From Austropuccinia psidii (lineage: Eukaryota > Basidiomycota > Pucciniomycetes > Pucciniales > Sphaerophragmiaceae), in assembly GCA_023105745.1 (NCBI GenBank), contig JALGQZ010000001.1, positions 59,807,937 through 59,871,936 of the forward strand: a stretch of 64,000 bases of DNA. The letters run 5' to 3'. The notes below the pieces were generated by a model that was not told the origin of the DNA, made no database searches, and was given only the letters and a program-made list of their open reading frames with translations. The position numbers and the translations under genes are program-made. Numbering within the stretch: the stretch's first letter is position 1; the number at the start of each line of letters is the position of its first letter. This document shows, piece after piece, positions 37,308 to 51,630 of the stretch.

Positions 37308-38555
37308 AACTGTGCATGGTGGCCATCTTGGAGAAAAGAAACCATTGAATATTGCCATACCTGTGACAGATGCCAAAAAGCAAACAGGAGTACAGGCAAG
37401 AAATTTGGACTTATGATCCATATTCAAGAACCAAAATCCCCATGGGAAGTTGTTCACATGGATTGGGTCACAGCACTTCCTCCAAGTGGTGACAGAAGTT
37501 ATAATGCTTGTTGAGTCATAGTAGACAGATATAGCAAAACTCCCATATTCTTACCATGTCATAAAGATGACACTGCTATGGATACAGCTCTTCTTTTATG
37601 GAGTAGAGTTATTTCTCATACAGGATTATTTAAGAATATCATAAGTGACAGAGATCCTAAATTCACATCTGCACTTTGGACCAATCTTCATAGATTGTTT
37701 GGGACTAAGTTATTGTTCTCTACAGCACATCACCCTCAGACAGATGGGCTAGCAGAGAGGATGATTAAAGCTTTAGAGGACATGATCAGGAGATTTTGTG
37801 CTTATGGATTAGAGTTCAAAGACTCAGATTTCTTTACCCATGAATGGTGCACTGTGATACCTGCATTAGAATTGGCATATAAGACATCAGTCCATTCTTC
37901 CACAGGACAAACTCCTGCTATGTTAGAGAAAGGATGGAATCCAAGAATCCCAACAGACACACTGAGAAAAGACTTGATTGACATTCATCCTACAGCTTCC
38001 AGCTTCAAAATAATGCTTGATAAAGTAAGACTTCATGCAAAACAAAGTATGGATGATGCTTTCAATTATGCAAAACAGAAGTGGGACAAGAGTCATAAAG
38101 TACCAGACTTCAAAGTAGGGGACTTAGTTTTAGTTTCAACCTTGAATTTTGATAATATCAGAGGCCCAAAGAAACTTAAAGATTCTTATGTAGGACCTTT
38201 TGTTATTGTTGCTTTACATGGAACCAATGCAGTTCAAGTGGAATTGAGTGGTGAATTGGAAAATAAACACCCCACCTTTCCAGTCAGCTTGATAAAGCCT
38301 TATCAACCAGCTGATAAAGAATTGTTTCCTTTAAGAAACCCAACTCCTTTAACTGTACCACCTGTGGAACAGAATGAAGACAAAAAGATAAAGAAAGTCA
38401 TTAAAGAAAGGAGACTTAGGGGTAAAAATCAAAGAGAATATCTTGTCAGATATAGAAATCCAGTACATGAAGATGAATGGATGGCAGAATCAGAAATACC
38501 TGACTCAGATAAACTCTTAAGAAGATTTAGACATGAAAGAAGGCCACAAGCCTGA
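37308..38555 (+). pseudogene. Chromovirus integrase core and chromodomain
   Basis: Integrase joins element DNA to the chromosome. The zinc-binding Cys pair is in CHTCDRC. The catalytic triad is spread over HMDWVTALPP (Asp), ISDRDPKF (Asp) and [16 protein letters not shown] (Glu). A TGA at about 37513 lies between the first two. The GPF/Y-like region [15 protein letters not shown] follows. The end is a chromodomain, with [20 protein letters not shown], then [14 protein letters not shown], as in chromovirus integrases that recognise modified histones. Apart from the TGA the 325-codon C-terminal frame is open to its natural TGA at 38553-38555. Confidence 0.92.
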
Positions 38556-38683
38556 ATATGTCTATAAATGTTCTTTAAATTACTTGATCTGAGTGATGTG
38601 AAGAGGTTGGACAGTGGACATTAACCCCCTTTGGGGCCTTATTCTTTTATCACTAATAAAATTGTAGTACAATTTTATTTTTT

Positions 38684-38695
38684 GGTGGGAGGGAA
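38684..38695 (+). promoter_or_regulatory. Polypurine tract of family-B chromovirus
   Basis: ggtgggagggaa directly abuts the TG start of the 3' LTR, the position where plus-strand DNA synthesis is primed. Confidence 0.85.
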
Positions 38696-40599
38696 TGTGA
38701 GCCTTGAGGTATATTTTACATACCCAAATAGGCCACAATTATCTTAAAATGAAATTTTGAATTATACATAACTCATAAATCATGCATATATTCAAAATTC
38801 ATCATTTTTGATTTCAGAAAAAATGAATAACTTTTTATTGAGTAAGTAAATCCATGGATTTAAGGCCAGATTTGGATTCTACACAAAAATTCACCTAGGG
38901 TAGCTCCATAGAGTGAATAAGCTCATATTAACTCCTTGAGGTGGTAATATGGAAAATACTTCAACACCACATCATTAATACCACATAAAAGATCCGTGAA
39001 AAGTTTTGTTTTTCTTGATTTTACGCCAAAATAATGGGAAAGTGAGAAATACCATGTTACATATACACTAAGAATAGTGTTATACATGTTTTGAGCACTT
39101 AATATTATGGTATTCTTACATGCACTTTTGGTACACCCATAGTGGATATCTCACTTTAAGCTTGAATTTCTATTTTTACATGAAAAATAAGCAAGGGGGA
39201 CAAAAGACATCAAAGAGAGCCAGGGTACCCAATTTCCGAGGCCCCAAAGGCGTGAATAGCTCCAAAGCTTGGTTCCATGGCTGACCTTGACCCAATTGGT
39301 AAACTAAACCTCTTTGGGAACTTGTTTACCAAGTTACAACTACTGTAAAACACCAGAAAATAGCAAATAACCTGCTATTTTGACGTGCCAAGGAGGTAAA
39401 AAGCTACTTACACTCCTGTAACCATGTCAATTACTAATGAATTTCCATGGATAAACCCCAAAAGTGTAATTAAAACCCTTTTTGGACTAGTATCCATTGA
39501 TTTACCTCATAACAACCAGTCAAACACTGATATTTGCAATTCTACGTAGAAATGAGGTAAAAACTTCAAAAATTCATTAAAAATACAAATCTTAATTAAT
39601 CTTTCTGAAAATTTCAGGACCAATTGAGAACTTTATTATCTAAGGTACAACCAAAAAGAATTACAGTTTTACTAGTGAAATTAAAAGTTTTACTTACAGT
39701 CCATTTTTGGTTATTCTACATGAAACACTGAATCTTCAAAAATTCACAGTATAGACAACCTGTGATGACATTGTCAATAAAATTGATAACTTTGGAATAA
39801 AAGAAGATTTACAAATGTTACTACTTTTATTCTTAACCATATTGGGGTTGGTAGGCATGTAAAAGCGTCAATTAAGCAATTATAACAATTTTACGTGACA
39901 ACAAATGATGTAAGTACTAATCAAAAAGGGTTTAATGCTTTCTCACTCACTGGTCTTTCAGTTTGCTCCATGGCACGCCTCTGTGAGCTGTTGTTGACTT
40001 AAAAGAGGCCTTCTCTTGCTGTTTTTTCCGCATCATCATCTTATTATCATTTTATATCATTGTTACCAACAAGTAAGTATTAGTTAAAACTATTCTTAAG
40101 TATTTTAAATCTTTCAGAATCAATCAGAAAGACGTGAATTCATAGAATCTAACTATATATTGTTGTAATCCTGCTATAAATCATTTTGATCTCTCAAATC
40201 CACAATTCTACGTCAAATTTCTCTACTTTTATCTATCAATAAGTTCTTTGGAGTATTAGTGAGTCATTTATCTTTAATTCTTAAAGTTTTTCTCTAGTAA
40301 TAGTTTTCTTCAAGGATTATCTTTATAATTATTCTTGCAAAAGATAATTATATATTAAAATAATTTTATTATTTTAATAAAAGAAGTTTTTATTATTAAA
40401 TTCTTCTTGTAATTGATTCTTGTAGACAATTACTTGCTCACTGTTAAGATCACTAGTAGTGCTTAACACGTGAAAGAAATAATTATTTAATTATTTAATT
40501 GTGGCTATAATAATATTTTACTATTATATTTCATCAGAACAGACATAGTACTGTTGATTAATAGTAATATTATCATCAGTTTCATAGTCACATCTTATA
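38696..40599 (+). repeat. 3' LTR of family-B chromovirus
   Basis: A 1904-bp uninterrupted LTR, TGTGAGCC...CATCTTATA. The final CA has become TA. It is followed by the target duplicate ATCCT. It preserves the empty sites of both the hAT and the family-C insertion. Confidence 0.93.
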
Positions 40600-40604
40600 A
40601 TCCT

Positions 40605-43600
40605 AGTGAAAATATAATCAAAATTCCACTTAATAATTAAGAATTTGATTGATTTGATCACCCATCGGACCAGTAATTCCAAGAAAGAAAGTTTTTAACC
40701 AGCTATTATTATTAAAAAGATTCTCTCCAGTGGAATTTGCTTTGTTAAATTTCAAGAATATGGGACCAAGGAAAGAAGTCTTGAAGCTTATGGTAATACA
40801 AGAAAAATGATGAAGAACATTTACAAGTCAAAACACAGACACAAAATTGAGAAAGAATTAGTCATCATCTTTCAAAAAGCTTTCAACGTAAATCAGAAGG
40901 ATTTTTCCAAGCAGAAAAAAATCTCGATCAAAAATAAATCCCTTCTTTTTCTAGTTCTGAGTAAAATTAAATTACTCCACATTATTTCTCTTCATCCCTA
41001 AGCTTTGTGGAAAATAAATTTTGGAAGGAAAGCCCTGACCCATTCTGATTGATCAACAGCTCAAATTTCTTTGTGGATTAAGGCTAAAAAATCTACATCT
41101 CAAATCCATAAAATCCCAATAAATAAGGCTTCCAACGGCAAGTGTAATTTCCTGTAAGATAATTTTTATATAAAATTTCCCAATCAATTTTATCTCTTGA
41201 TCTATTCAAGAAGAAATTGTGAGAGTTTTGGTTAAACAATCTTTATTGGCTTGAATAACTTAATAAAAAACCAGTAGCAGTAATAAAGAGATAGAACTAA
41301 AAACATAATTCAGTGAGGAAATCAATAGAGATAACAAGATATGAGAGAGATAACAACAGTACCTGCTGTTTTAACAATAGATAACAATATCACTTTTTAT
41401 AAGCTCAAGGTAAATGTATAGCAGTATGAGTAATCAGACAATCAAACTAAAAAATAATATGGAAATAAGTAAAGACACAGCTATGTGTGGTGACAGTGAA
41501 ATAAATACCTGATTAACAGTAAGAGTGCTAAAAACAAATTATAAATGTTTTTATTCTAAAAACTATGCCTGACACCTCTAACACTGATTTGTAGGGAGAA
41601 CACAATTAACAACCATACCAACATAGTGAATTGACGTATAATTACCTGTAACGATCCTCCTGAGCGTTCTGGGTGAGAGTGTGAAAGACTTGAGTGATTG
41701 AAGACTACGTGTGAGTAACTTTTGAATTATAAGAGAGGACTGAAGTCCTTTCTTCTCGAGTCGTATCTGATGTTGGTTGCTTTTATCATGAACATTCATC
41801 CCTGGCTTTGTTGAGTGATGGTGATGTGTTAAGGAGAAAAGAAAGGGAAGAAAAAATAGGTTATCGAGGAGAGGGGGAGCCTAAGATGGAGGCAAGGAGA
41901 GAGAGGGAGCCGAAAGCAATTAAGCCTAACCCATGTTCAGGGAGATATCCCAAACTATTCCAATAGAAATAGCTTTCTCCTAATACGGAACTTTGAATAC
42001 CTACCAAAGTATAAGAAAACTGCTAGATTCTTTACCTCAAATGAGATCAATCATGATAGTGTTAACCAAATTTATTGGGCTTTATTCCCGATTTTCTTAT
42101 TTTTAATCCTTGACGACTTTATCTATAATATAGAGCCAATTTTGTTTCATCTCAAATCTCAAACTACACAGTAATATTATTTGATATAAGCAAAATCTTC
42201 TGAAACCCGTCTAATTCCTTGAAAGCTCAACTAAAATTCAAATACTAAATGAAAATTAGAGTGAAACTATCCCTTATTGGTTCTTATATATGAGTAGAGT
42301 TAAAAACATAACTTATCTCAAAATAAAATTAGATTAACGCAAAATATTTCATTTAGTATCAATTAATTTGATAGTACTTAATAGCTCTATAATCAAAAAA
42401 TTTGACTGTAACATTCAAATTTGAAAATTTTATTTCCTTTTTTCATTCTGTAAGTACATGTAAGCCTGTCAATTAAATCCAGAGAACAATAATAAAGCAT
42501 AAACACCACCAAATATTGCATCCAATTAGAAGAGTGAAATAAAAATTCTAAACCTTTGTTTAAAATCAAATGAAGGTACAAAAAGGCCACAAAATTCAAG
42601 AAAAATACTGAAAAAAGGCATTATGTAAGTGTTGTAATCTTAAAGAGGAAATCTACTTTCATAAATATCATTCTTATTTCTAGCCAATATTAACTTACTG
42701 AGTTATGTGTTCTGGAAACCCTTTCAAAGAATAAAGCTTAATTTTTTCAGATCACAAAGACATTATTTGGAGCCTTTAATTCAATATCTCAATAAGGGCT
42801 ATCAAATATTACTGGCTTCAATTATTTAGCTTCACTGGATTAAGTGTATTATTGCTTCACCTCTCATATAGACTTCAAAGCTTTGATTAGGGACTTATCA
42901 AGTAGATTTTTTTTCTGGAAGAGCTACTATATGCCTATAGAATTCCATAATTGCTAGTAATTTTCTCCTTGCGCACTAAGATTTATTCACAACTTCCGTT
43001 AAAAGAAGAAAAGTACTATTTTACAAAAATTAAAAATACTTTGAGCCTATGTCAATTTTCCCTACTTGAGATAAAGTGGAGAAAAAATTGTAACAAAATG
43101 ATATTTCTCACTTTTGGCTGCAATACAAGTCACTCATCAGCATTGTATCCTGAGGACGGGATATTGTCCCAGAAAGTTGAATTATCAGGTTTCAAAGCCA
43201 TTAAAAGGCTTTTAATCCATTTATTACTTATAAATTTGGAACTTCAATTCCACAAATTCTTGCACAGGTTTGTACTGTGGAATACTCTTCCATAGAATTA
43301 AAGTCTTATGTGTCAACTAAATTCAAATAATTATACTTTGATTACCCAAACCCTGACCAATCAGAGTCATCCATATGTCCTCTGTATATAAGTTAATTCC
43401 TCCTGGCTTGTAGAAAATGCCTCAACATTCCATTTATGAATAATTTCGCCCTTTATGGTTCAAATTTCTAATATTTTCTTTTAAAGCCACATCTGAGCAC
43501 CAATATTGATGGAGCTATCTATGTTGAACCACAACTGCTGCATAAGAGCGATATTTTTTTATTTATCAATGTTGCAAGAGGTGATCCTGATTTCAGATAA

Positions 43601-46600
43601 AATGAAGATTTTGCCACTAGGAACAACCCTCTATCATGTTATTGTCTTATTCTTATGTGGCTATACTTTCCTACACAGAAATCCCCCTTAGAGTATTACA
43701 ATATAATTTTTTCTTTATTTATTATATCAAACAAACTCGTAAGGAGGGAAAAAAGGGATATCAGTAAAATCACAACCCGTGTTTTTCAATAATAAGTCCC
43801 TTTTTATTTAATTTTGAACTATCTTACCATTTCAAAGTCATATTTATAGCTTTCATTTACTACAACTTAGCTATTTCCAGAACCCAATCAAAAATTAAAT
43901 CTTAATCTTTAGCTTTTGAGCCTTGGGAATAATTTTAGGCTTGATAATTCTTACTTTGAATTAGAATTTTGCATCTTATTTTTCATTTTTTGGTTATATT
44001 TCCCTGTTTGGGATTTTTCTTTCATCTTTTCACTTGATTTTTTCTCAAAATAATTTATTAATTTTGCTCATATTATGTGCTATTGTAATAAAAGAATCAA
44101 AACAAAGTACAATATAAGTAGGTATACCTGGAACTACTAACCTTCTTGTTATGAATTAAGTATTACTTAATACAAGAGTACACTATTTATACTTCAAATT
44201 TTTTTTGAGACACATAATGAGTATATTTTTCTCACGGATTAATAGATTGATGGGATAGGCACACAGCCTCTTTTTAAAGCTTCTTACTGGACCTCTTTGA
44301 TGGCTATTTTATTTCTTTGATCAATTATTATAGCTGTATAAATTTCCAATGTCCTATAAAATGAAGATTTATTTCCCTTATCAGACTATATCAATACAAA
44401 TAAATTCAATGTTAAATCCTTACACTATTGTCACACAAGTTCTTCATTTCATGAAAGACTGAAATTTCAGAAGCATTTGAAGTATTATTATCAATACCTA
44501 CTCTATCAATACCTTCTAGGTGATTTAATTGTTCTTCCAAATCCCAAAAATATATATTTATTCCCAATTCCTCACTTGAATATTGGAGATATAACCAAAA
44601 AATGTCTGATTATTCAGAAATTATTCCTTTGGTTGAAGGATTTCAATCTTTTTCAAAGAAAGAAAATTACAAATTTTTATTGAGTTAAATTTGGTATTTT
44701 TACAAAAACATTGTTTATTTATGGATAGAATGGCCAAATTATTTCTATCCCTTGACTCATTTCAGTAATCCCCTTTTTAATCTCTTCATCTGTAATCTAA
44801 GGGGCTTTCAATTAAACATAGCTCTTGGAAACCATATATATATATATATATATTTATAGTTTTCTTTATGGTCCCAAAGATTCTTATCTGTGAGAATGAA
44901 TCAATTTTTAAAAGTCTCAGACCTCATTAGCCCTTAATTGAAATCCCAATTTTATGAATAATGGTGGCTTTCCAATAGAATTTTTTGAGAAGATACATAA
45001 AATCATTCTTTTTGAATTGAAGGCAGTTGATGATCATTAAATATTCATATTCTGAATGTTTCTGTGAGTATTTTGGATCTTTAAGCCTTATTTAATTCAT
45101 TTGATAAGAATTTTTGGGGGTACCAATTCTGATGAGTAATAGAATAGGTTTTGATAGTGAGAATGAATCTTGATATGTGTTTTCAGTGACGATTTAATCT
45201 GGTTAATTTTTGAATTTACAATAGAAGTCTTCATTATTAATCTAAAACTACTATAATTATTTTCCCAAATACCCAACTTTCAATTTGTAAACAAAATAAT
45301 GCAAACGAAAATCATGTGTGGAATTTCTATACAAATTCTTTTTTTAATTGAAACTTTCTATGGAGATATATAAATAAAATAAGGAAGTTTCCATTATATC
45401 TGAGCAGGCCTAATGAAGAATAAACTATGAATTCTTTTAGTTAATTATTGAATACACATCGAAAAAACAATTTTCAATTTTGTCATCTTTTTTTGTCAAA
45501 AAAATACAATATTATACTTGACCATCTTGTTTTCCTTAAATAATTAAAGAGAGCATGATCAATTATTTTTCGAGATTCCCAAAAATCATGAAATCAAAAT
45601 TTATTTGAATTAATCCTCAATATTTGATCTTTGTGAAACTAAAATTATTCTTTTCTGAGTTTTGAAGCTTTTTTGAGGGGGAATCATATGAGATTTTGAA
45701 TCTATTAGATGAATAAAAAAGCTCATTCAAATGTCACAAAGAAAAATGTCAAACATCAAAATTATTATAAAAAATAAAACTTAAGATTGAATAATATAAA
45801 CGTACTTTTTTGAAAAGGATATTAGTTTTATATCAACAAAAAAAGATATTATACTTATTAATTGAGATAAAAAAAATCTTAACTTATACATAAAATTAGA
45901 ACAAATTTAATTCAATTAAACTAAAACGAATTAAATTTCATTTAGGAATAGCTTAATAATGAATTAGAGCTCACTCGTGAACCTTTGATTCTTTTAAATG
46001 TAATTAATCCATTAAGCTTTACAATTCATATTCATTTTATCAAAAAACTTAATCCATCTTATCAGCAAGATTGAAAGTAATTTTGAAATTATCTTGGGAT
46101 CCATCTTAATTATAATGAAAGGCCATAATTTCAATTTTTAAAGTGAGTAGAATATAATAAAAAGGGTCATAAAACAATAATAGAGGGTAAAGAATCAAAA
46201 AAAGAGAAAGTTAGAATATTATAGTTGAATTATGGGATACAGATTTTATACTAAAAATTATATAGCTGTTAAGTTTATGTTTCAAAAAATGAAGCCTTAA
46301 TTTTCATTTTTCCTGCTAAATTTATAAGCGTACCTTTTTTATTTGGATTTAAAAAACTCATTAAGAACTTCTTATTGAGTAAGTACCTTTTTCTTAGTTG
46401 TTGAGTCATCTATGTATTTTCTTAATAAATAAAAATCAAAAAAAATCAGATCAGGGGAACCAAAAATATCAGTCAAACTTTTTTCCTTTTAGGTCAAAAG
46501 AATTATCGTTGTAATGAAAATTCAAATTCAAAAAATTTCAAAATATCATTTCTTCAATTTATTAAATATGAAATATCAAGTAAAATAGTTCAGATTTTAT

Positions 46601-49600
46601 ATCCAATTAGAAAATTATTTTATTATTAGAAGGGTACAGCCTATGATAATTATTTAAAATAATTCTTGAGACTTTTGAGGTTTCTCTTTTGTAAAGCCAG
46701 CTAAACGGTATTTAAAATAAATATAATCATTATTTAAAAACCAGTATCACACCCATAATGAAAAACAGCTACCCCACAGGTAGGAGTAGCAGGTCCAACC
46801 TTGGTTCTAACATTGAAATATTATTGCAGATACTTTCAGCCACAGGTTTGGACATTCAGAATGTTTCTCAATTAAAATAGAGGATTATGGATTTCTCATT
46901 ATCTTCCTTTGTCTCCTCATTTACAACAACCCACTAGTCATTAATTCAAGAAGCTTTTGAATGAAGCTCCTTTTCAACATAAAGAAAAAGCTCTATTATT
47001 AATATCTGAGTAGAATATTTACAAGAATTACATTTCAATTGAAAATTGAAATAATGAACTCACTTCACATGTGCCCACTATTAAAAAAACGTTAATCTTC
47101 AACATCTTATGAATGAAAAATTTCAACATATAGAAAGGAAGCTTTAAATAAATGAAAAATATATCAGACAAATATTCTGCCATGGGATTTTCTTCTATTT
47201 TCTTAACCAGTTTCAATACATTTGAAAAATTATGACGTATGTAGAAAACATTTTGATGATAAATACATAACTTTTTTGCTTATTACTCCTCAACATCCCA
47301 CATTTATGTTCAAATTGTTTCTTCAAAAGTATTTGAAGCTTGATATATAGCCATTGATATTTCTAGCTCAGGGAGAGTTTTCTTACTTTTGAATATTTTT
47401 AGTCTTATTTTGATATACAAAAAAATTCATTTATGACTATTACTACATATCAATAAGGATTTTCTCGGCTTATTGAAAAATGTTCATTATAAAAGGTCCT
47501 TTCCAATTAAGAGTTCCTCTTCTTTATATTCCATTTGTTCTTGAAATTAAGAATAATTTTACTCATTATAATTCAATCAATTTTTTGTCAAACTTTCAAT
47601 GTTCTTTTTAATTCCACATAATCATTCACATTTAATCCATTTTCTCCCTAATTTTCTATATTCAATCTTTCAAAGGATGAAAGTACTGAATTCTCACAGT
47701 TACCATTTCTGTTCATCCTTATTCACCTTTCAGCTTGGTTATTTATTTCCATAGATTATGATTTCTTCTTTTAAGTTTTTCTTAGTAGTCCAAATATTAT
47801 TTATTATAAATTTTACCCTGAAGAAAGTGCAAATCATCATAATGATAAATTTTGATCAAAAGTAAAAATAGCCTTTTTTTCAACTTTCAATTTTTTCTTT
47901 TAGCTTTGAATTGTTTTTTGGAACACAAATTTATTATTATTATTTTTTGGGGTTTTCATCCATGTTTATACCTATTTTATCTTCAATGATGAGAAAGAAG
48001 CCAATTTTTGTTTCAAATTTTTCTTAATTTTTCTCATTTTTTTTCAAATTTTCCATTTTTTTTATTTTTCATAATTTTGTCACAATTCTTCAAAATTTTT
48101 TCTTTTCCTTTGAGATTTTTATCTTTTTTTGATTTTGTCATTTTTTTCTTAGTATTTTAAGGATTATTTTGCTTTGATTCTTTTTATCTCAACAAATATT
48201 TTTTTAGTTTTTGTTTATTTTTCTTTTTTACATTCTTTTATTATGAGTTGGATTTTTTAATTTTTTGTTCTATTTTTGTTTAAAAAATCTGTATTCCTTC
48301 ATTTCTAATCTTACTGATTTTATTGGATTTTTTTGATTTTTTTCATTCTTTTTTAATTTCACTATTTTTTCAGTGAAAACACTCCAAATCAGTGCTTCTG
48401 CACTGATTTGGAGTGTTTATTTGGTTATTTATTTGTGATTTGCGATAACGCTAGTTCAAACAAATAATAAAATACACACTCAAAATTAGTGCAGAAGCAC
48501 TAATTTGTATTGTTTGCACTTTTTTTAAAAAAGAAATCAAATTTTAAAAAAATATATTTGAACCAAAAAAAATAAAAAAAAATAAAAAAATATCAATCAG
48601 AATTGAAATTGAAAAAGCTAAAAAGAAAAATTTAAAAAAAATTCAAAGAAATAAAAATAAAAATAAAAACAAATAAAAAGAACTTGCGATTCTAGAATTT
48701 CAAGATGAAAAATTTGAAAAAAAAAATTAAATTCAAAAGAAATCAAATCCAAATTAAAGTAGATTACTAAACATGACTTGAAATGAACAAAACTGACAAA
48801 GAAAAGAAATAAAAAATTGAAATGAATAATTAAAAAGAGACAGAAATTCAAAAAGGAAAAAAAGAGAATAAGAGAATTTTCATTCAAAATAATGATTTAA
48901 ATTGTGACAAAAAACCTGAACAAATTGAAAATATCAAGATGATTGAAATGATATTGATTGAATATGGAAATCTTGCCACATAGAATGAGATATAAAGAAA
49001 GAAATTATTGAAATTAACATGAAATAAATTACAAACTGGCTCAAAATATTGTAGAGGCATAAGGAATAATATTCATTTAGAAATTAGGACATATATTGAG
49101 AAGAATTGATTATTATCTAATAAATACCTGCAGATTAAAATAAATTGATCTTAAAATTGACTTCAAATTTGACATTTATATACTAATATCACTACAAGAT
49201 GTTTAGAAAATGTGAAATGCCAAATATAATATTATTTTTGAAATTATTTGAAATTTGATGTAAAATCTCCCTTTAAAAGGTTTCGATAAATTTCATGTGT
49301 CATTCATTTAAATTAATAACCTTGAGCATACTCTTATTGTTTTCCCAATTCACTAATTTATAATAATAGTTAATTGTTAAAGAATCCCCTATCCAACTTT
49401 ACTGCAACCTAGCAAGTGAATATGGGTTGGAACAGGCTTGAGCCAAATTTGAATTAGGTTGAAAACAAGTTTCATCCAAGCCTTTTCAAGGATGAACAGA
49501 ACCTTTGACCACCAACACTTTTATTTAAGAGTTTCTAAGGAAACTCCAAATGATTGTCTTATCTTCTTTGACTCAGATATTCAAATAATGTATACTAAGT

Positions 49601-51630
49601 GTTTTTAGCGATATGAAATGTGTTTATCAGATTACAAACTCTTGCATAAAGACATTTATGACAATATTACATTCTCAAAATTTGAAAAGTAATCCACTTC
49701 CAATATACCCTAAATCCCACTATTCCCTGAATAATTATTTTTTGAATCTCTGAAGCTGTATTGTATATTTATTATAATTGGATAATTGTTTCCACTGGGC
49801 TGAAGAGCCAAAAAATGGGTTTGAAAATTTACTTCATTTGCTTTGAAGATTCTTTTTCTCAATTAAGAAAAACAAAAAAATAACCTTAGATAATTACTGC
49901 AAAATTCTTTTGCATTTTTATCCAATTGAGTAGCAAAATCATGAAAAAATAAAATTCCTTTCAAGATAAAATTATAATTTTTTCTGAAATATAACAGTAT
50001 GAAACAATCTGATAAAGTGAAAATACACCTTTTCACTGTCAAATTCTCCATTTCCAAAAGTATTGAGAGCAATGATTTTTGAATAAAGGAAGAAAATAAT
50101 ATTTATTTTTGACATGTTTGGGTCTTGCATATATATGGGCTGAATTATTAGTTGATAAGAAATTTTAAATCAAAAGATAGAAGCAAATCATAATTTGGAA
50201 ATATATGTAAAACTATATATAGATTAATTCTTCAAATTATGAATAGAGTTTATAGCCTAAAGTAAGTATTTGAAAACTCCACCACAGCTATTCAATTGGA
50301 AGATTACCTTTAAATTCCCTTTTGAGGGAATTAAGAGTTTGAGTATTCGCTTTTTTAAAACTCACTAATTTTAGAAAACCAAATTGATATTCAAATTTCT
50401 ATCTCTGTTTAAATTAGTTATTCTCTCAGAACAAAACAGAAAAGTAAATCTCAATCTTTCTGCTTATAAGCCACACTTCAAGGTTATGAATAATTTTGAA
50501 TATCTGAGAAGTAGATTCTTGGAAGCAGGATACTTTAGAAATTTTGAGCTTAATTAATACATATAGTTTCAGAAATATTTCAAATTTAAGAATCAATTAG
50601 CTTATTGAAAGAGATAAGTTTTACCACCAATTTGAGTTCATTATATTAATCTGAATATAATCCCTGCAGGCTTTGGGAAACTATAATAATAAATTAATCA
50701 CTAATTAAAACTGATGGATTGGAGGGGGAGTTTCTAAACTAAGTATATGATTTTCAAACCTAAATAAGGATTTTGATAGGATTATCATTATTATTATCCT
50801 TATCTGGTGATAAATATTGATAGAATTCATTAAATCTTTATGATGGTGAACCTATTTTATCAAGATCATTCTTTTTTTAATTTCCATTTGGATCCTCATA
50901 TCCACATACAAGGGCATATATTCTCCCCAAGAAATCTTTCAGCTTGATAAATATTATTTATAAATTGGATATTGTTATTATGCATTATAAAATATTACAA
51001 TGGTAATGAAGTTATTATTACCAAAAAATGGAAAAATTGAATAAATTGCAAAATAAATTGAAAGGATTTTTTTGAAACAAACAATCCTCTATGAAAAGAT
51101 AAGTATGAAAATCTTTAATACTGATATCATGAAATGGAACTTTCATTGGAATAATTGCTTTCCTCAATTGACATTTAAAATTTTGAAAAACTTACATATT
51201 GATACCTGATTTTCATACTATGGAAAGCTTAGTACATATTTGGATCCAAAAATAATTATTTTTTACATAAATAATTGAAATTTATAAGTGTAAAATTGAT
51301 TTCTCAAATTTGTATTTTGCTGGAGGGTTCGTAATAAATTAACATATCTTGAGTTTGGAAAAATTATTAAAGGCTTTCTGATTTTCCTCTGGAAAATAGG
51401 CAAATATTAAAAGCCTGAGACAAATTTTATTCCCAAATCACAGTAGGATATGATGAGTATTCGTTTCAAGAATAACCTTTTTTAAAAAATGAAGAATACT
51501 ACAAGAAATATAGCCATGAAGTAGTTTGTTTCATAATATTTTGATACATTTAATGTTATATGATATGGAAGGAAACATTTCTTTGAGTCACAAGGGGTCT
51601 CAGGTATTTCTATCATGGAAAAAAAGGTGT
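40605..51630. other. Large AT-rich gene-poor region
   Basis: No supported gene in 11 kb. Frames such as 42951-43295 lack an ATG start or any family motif. A less AT-rich island at about 41580-41940 carries a 73-codon minus-strand frame that I do not recognise and could be a retroelement scrap. A 40-codon plus-strand frame at 46758-46880 (MKNSYPTGRSSRSNLG start) has gag-like composition but is too short to call. A TA microsatellite lies near 44836. From about 47860 to 48370 the plus strand is T-rich, and from 48500 to 48900 A-rich, around the palindrome at 48371-48521. Confidence 0.5.
48371..48521. repeat. 65-bp-arm palindrome with a hairpin in each arm
   Basis: The arms 48371-48435 and 48457-48521 align without gaps as inverted repeats at 54 of 65 positions by hand count, with a 21-nt spacer. 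Within the left arm, 48377-48418 is itself a perfect 19-bp hairpin with loop ttct. The right arm keeps a 10-bp version (48483-48506) with loop agaa. One base pair differs by a compensatory change (C-G against T-A). Confidence 0.85.

Larger units (their letters stand above)
24653..40599 (+). mobile_element. Full-length family-B Ty3/gypsy chromovirus with nested insertions
   Basis: The element is bounded by TGTGAGCC at 24653 and by a degraded CTTATA end at 40599, with target duplication ATCCT at 24648-24652 and 40600-40604. Parts in order: 5' LTR 24653-32160 (swollen by a hAT and a solo LTR); leader 32161-32859; gag, protease, reverse transcriptase, RNase H, integrase and chromodomain 32860-38555; polypurine tract 38684-38695; 3' LTR 38696-40599. 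Without insertions it would be about 10.3 kb. The reading frame has multiple stops and shifts, so this copy cannot encode its own machinery. The domain order PR-RT-RH-IN with a C-terminal chromodomain places it among chromoviruses, whose chromodomain is thought to direct insertion to particular chromatin. Confidence 0.93.

Noticed and set aside
42951..43295. 114-codon plus-strand frame
   Set aside because: It starts at TTG, has random-looking composition and no motif.
46758..46880. 40-codon ATG frame with gag-like composition
   Set aside because: Too short, and there is no LTR or neighbouring coding sequence to support it.
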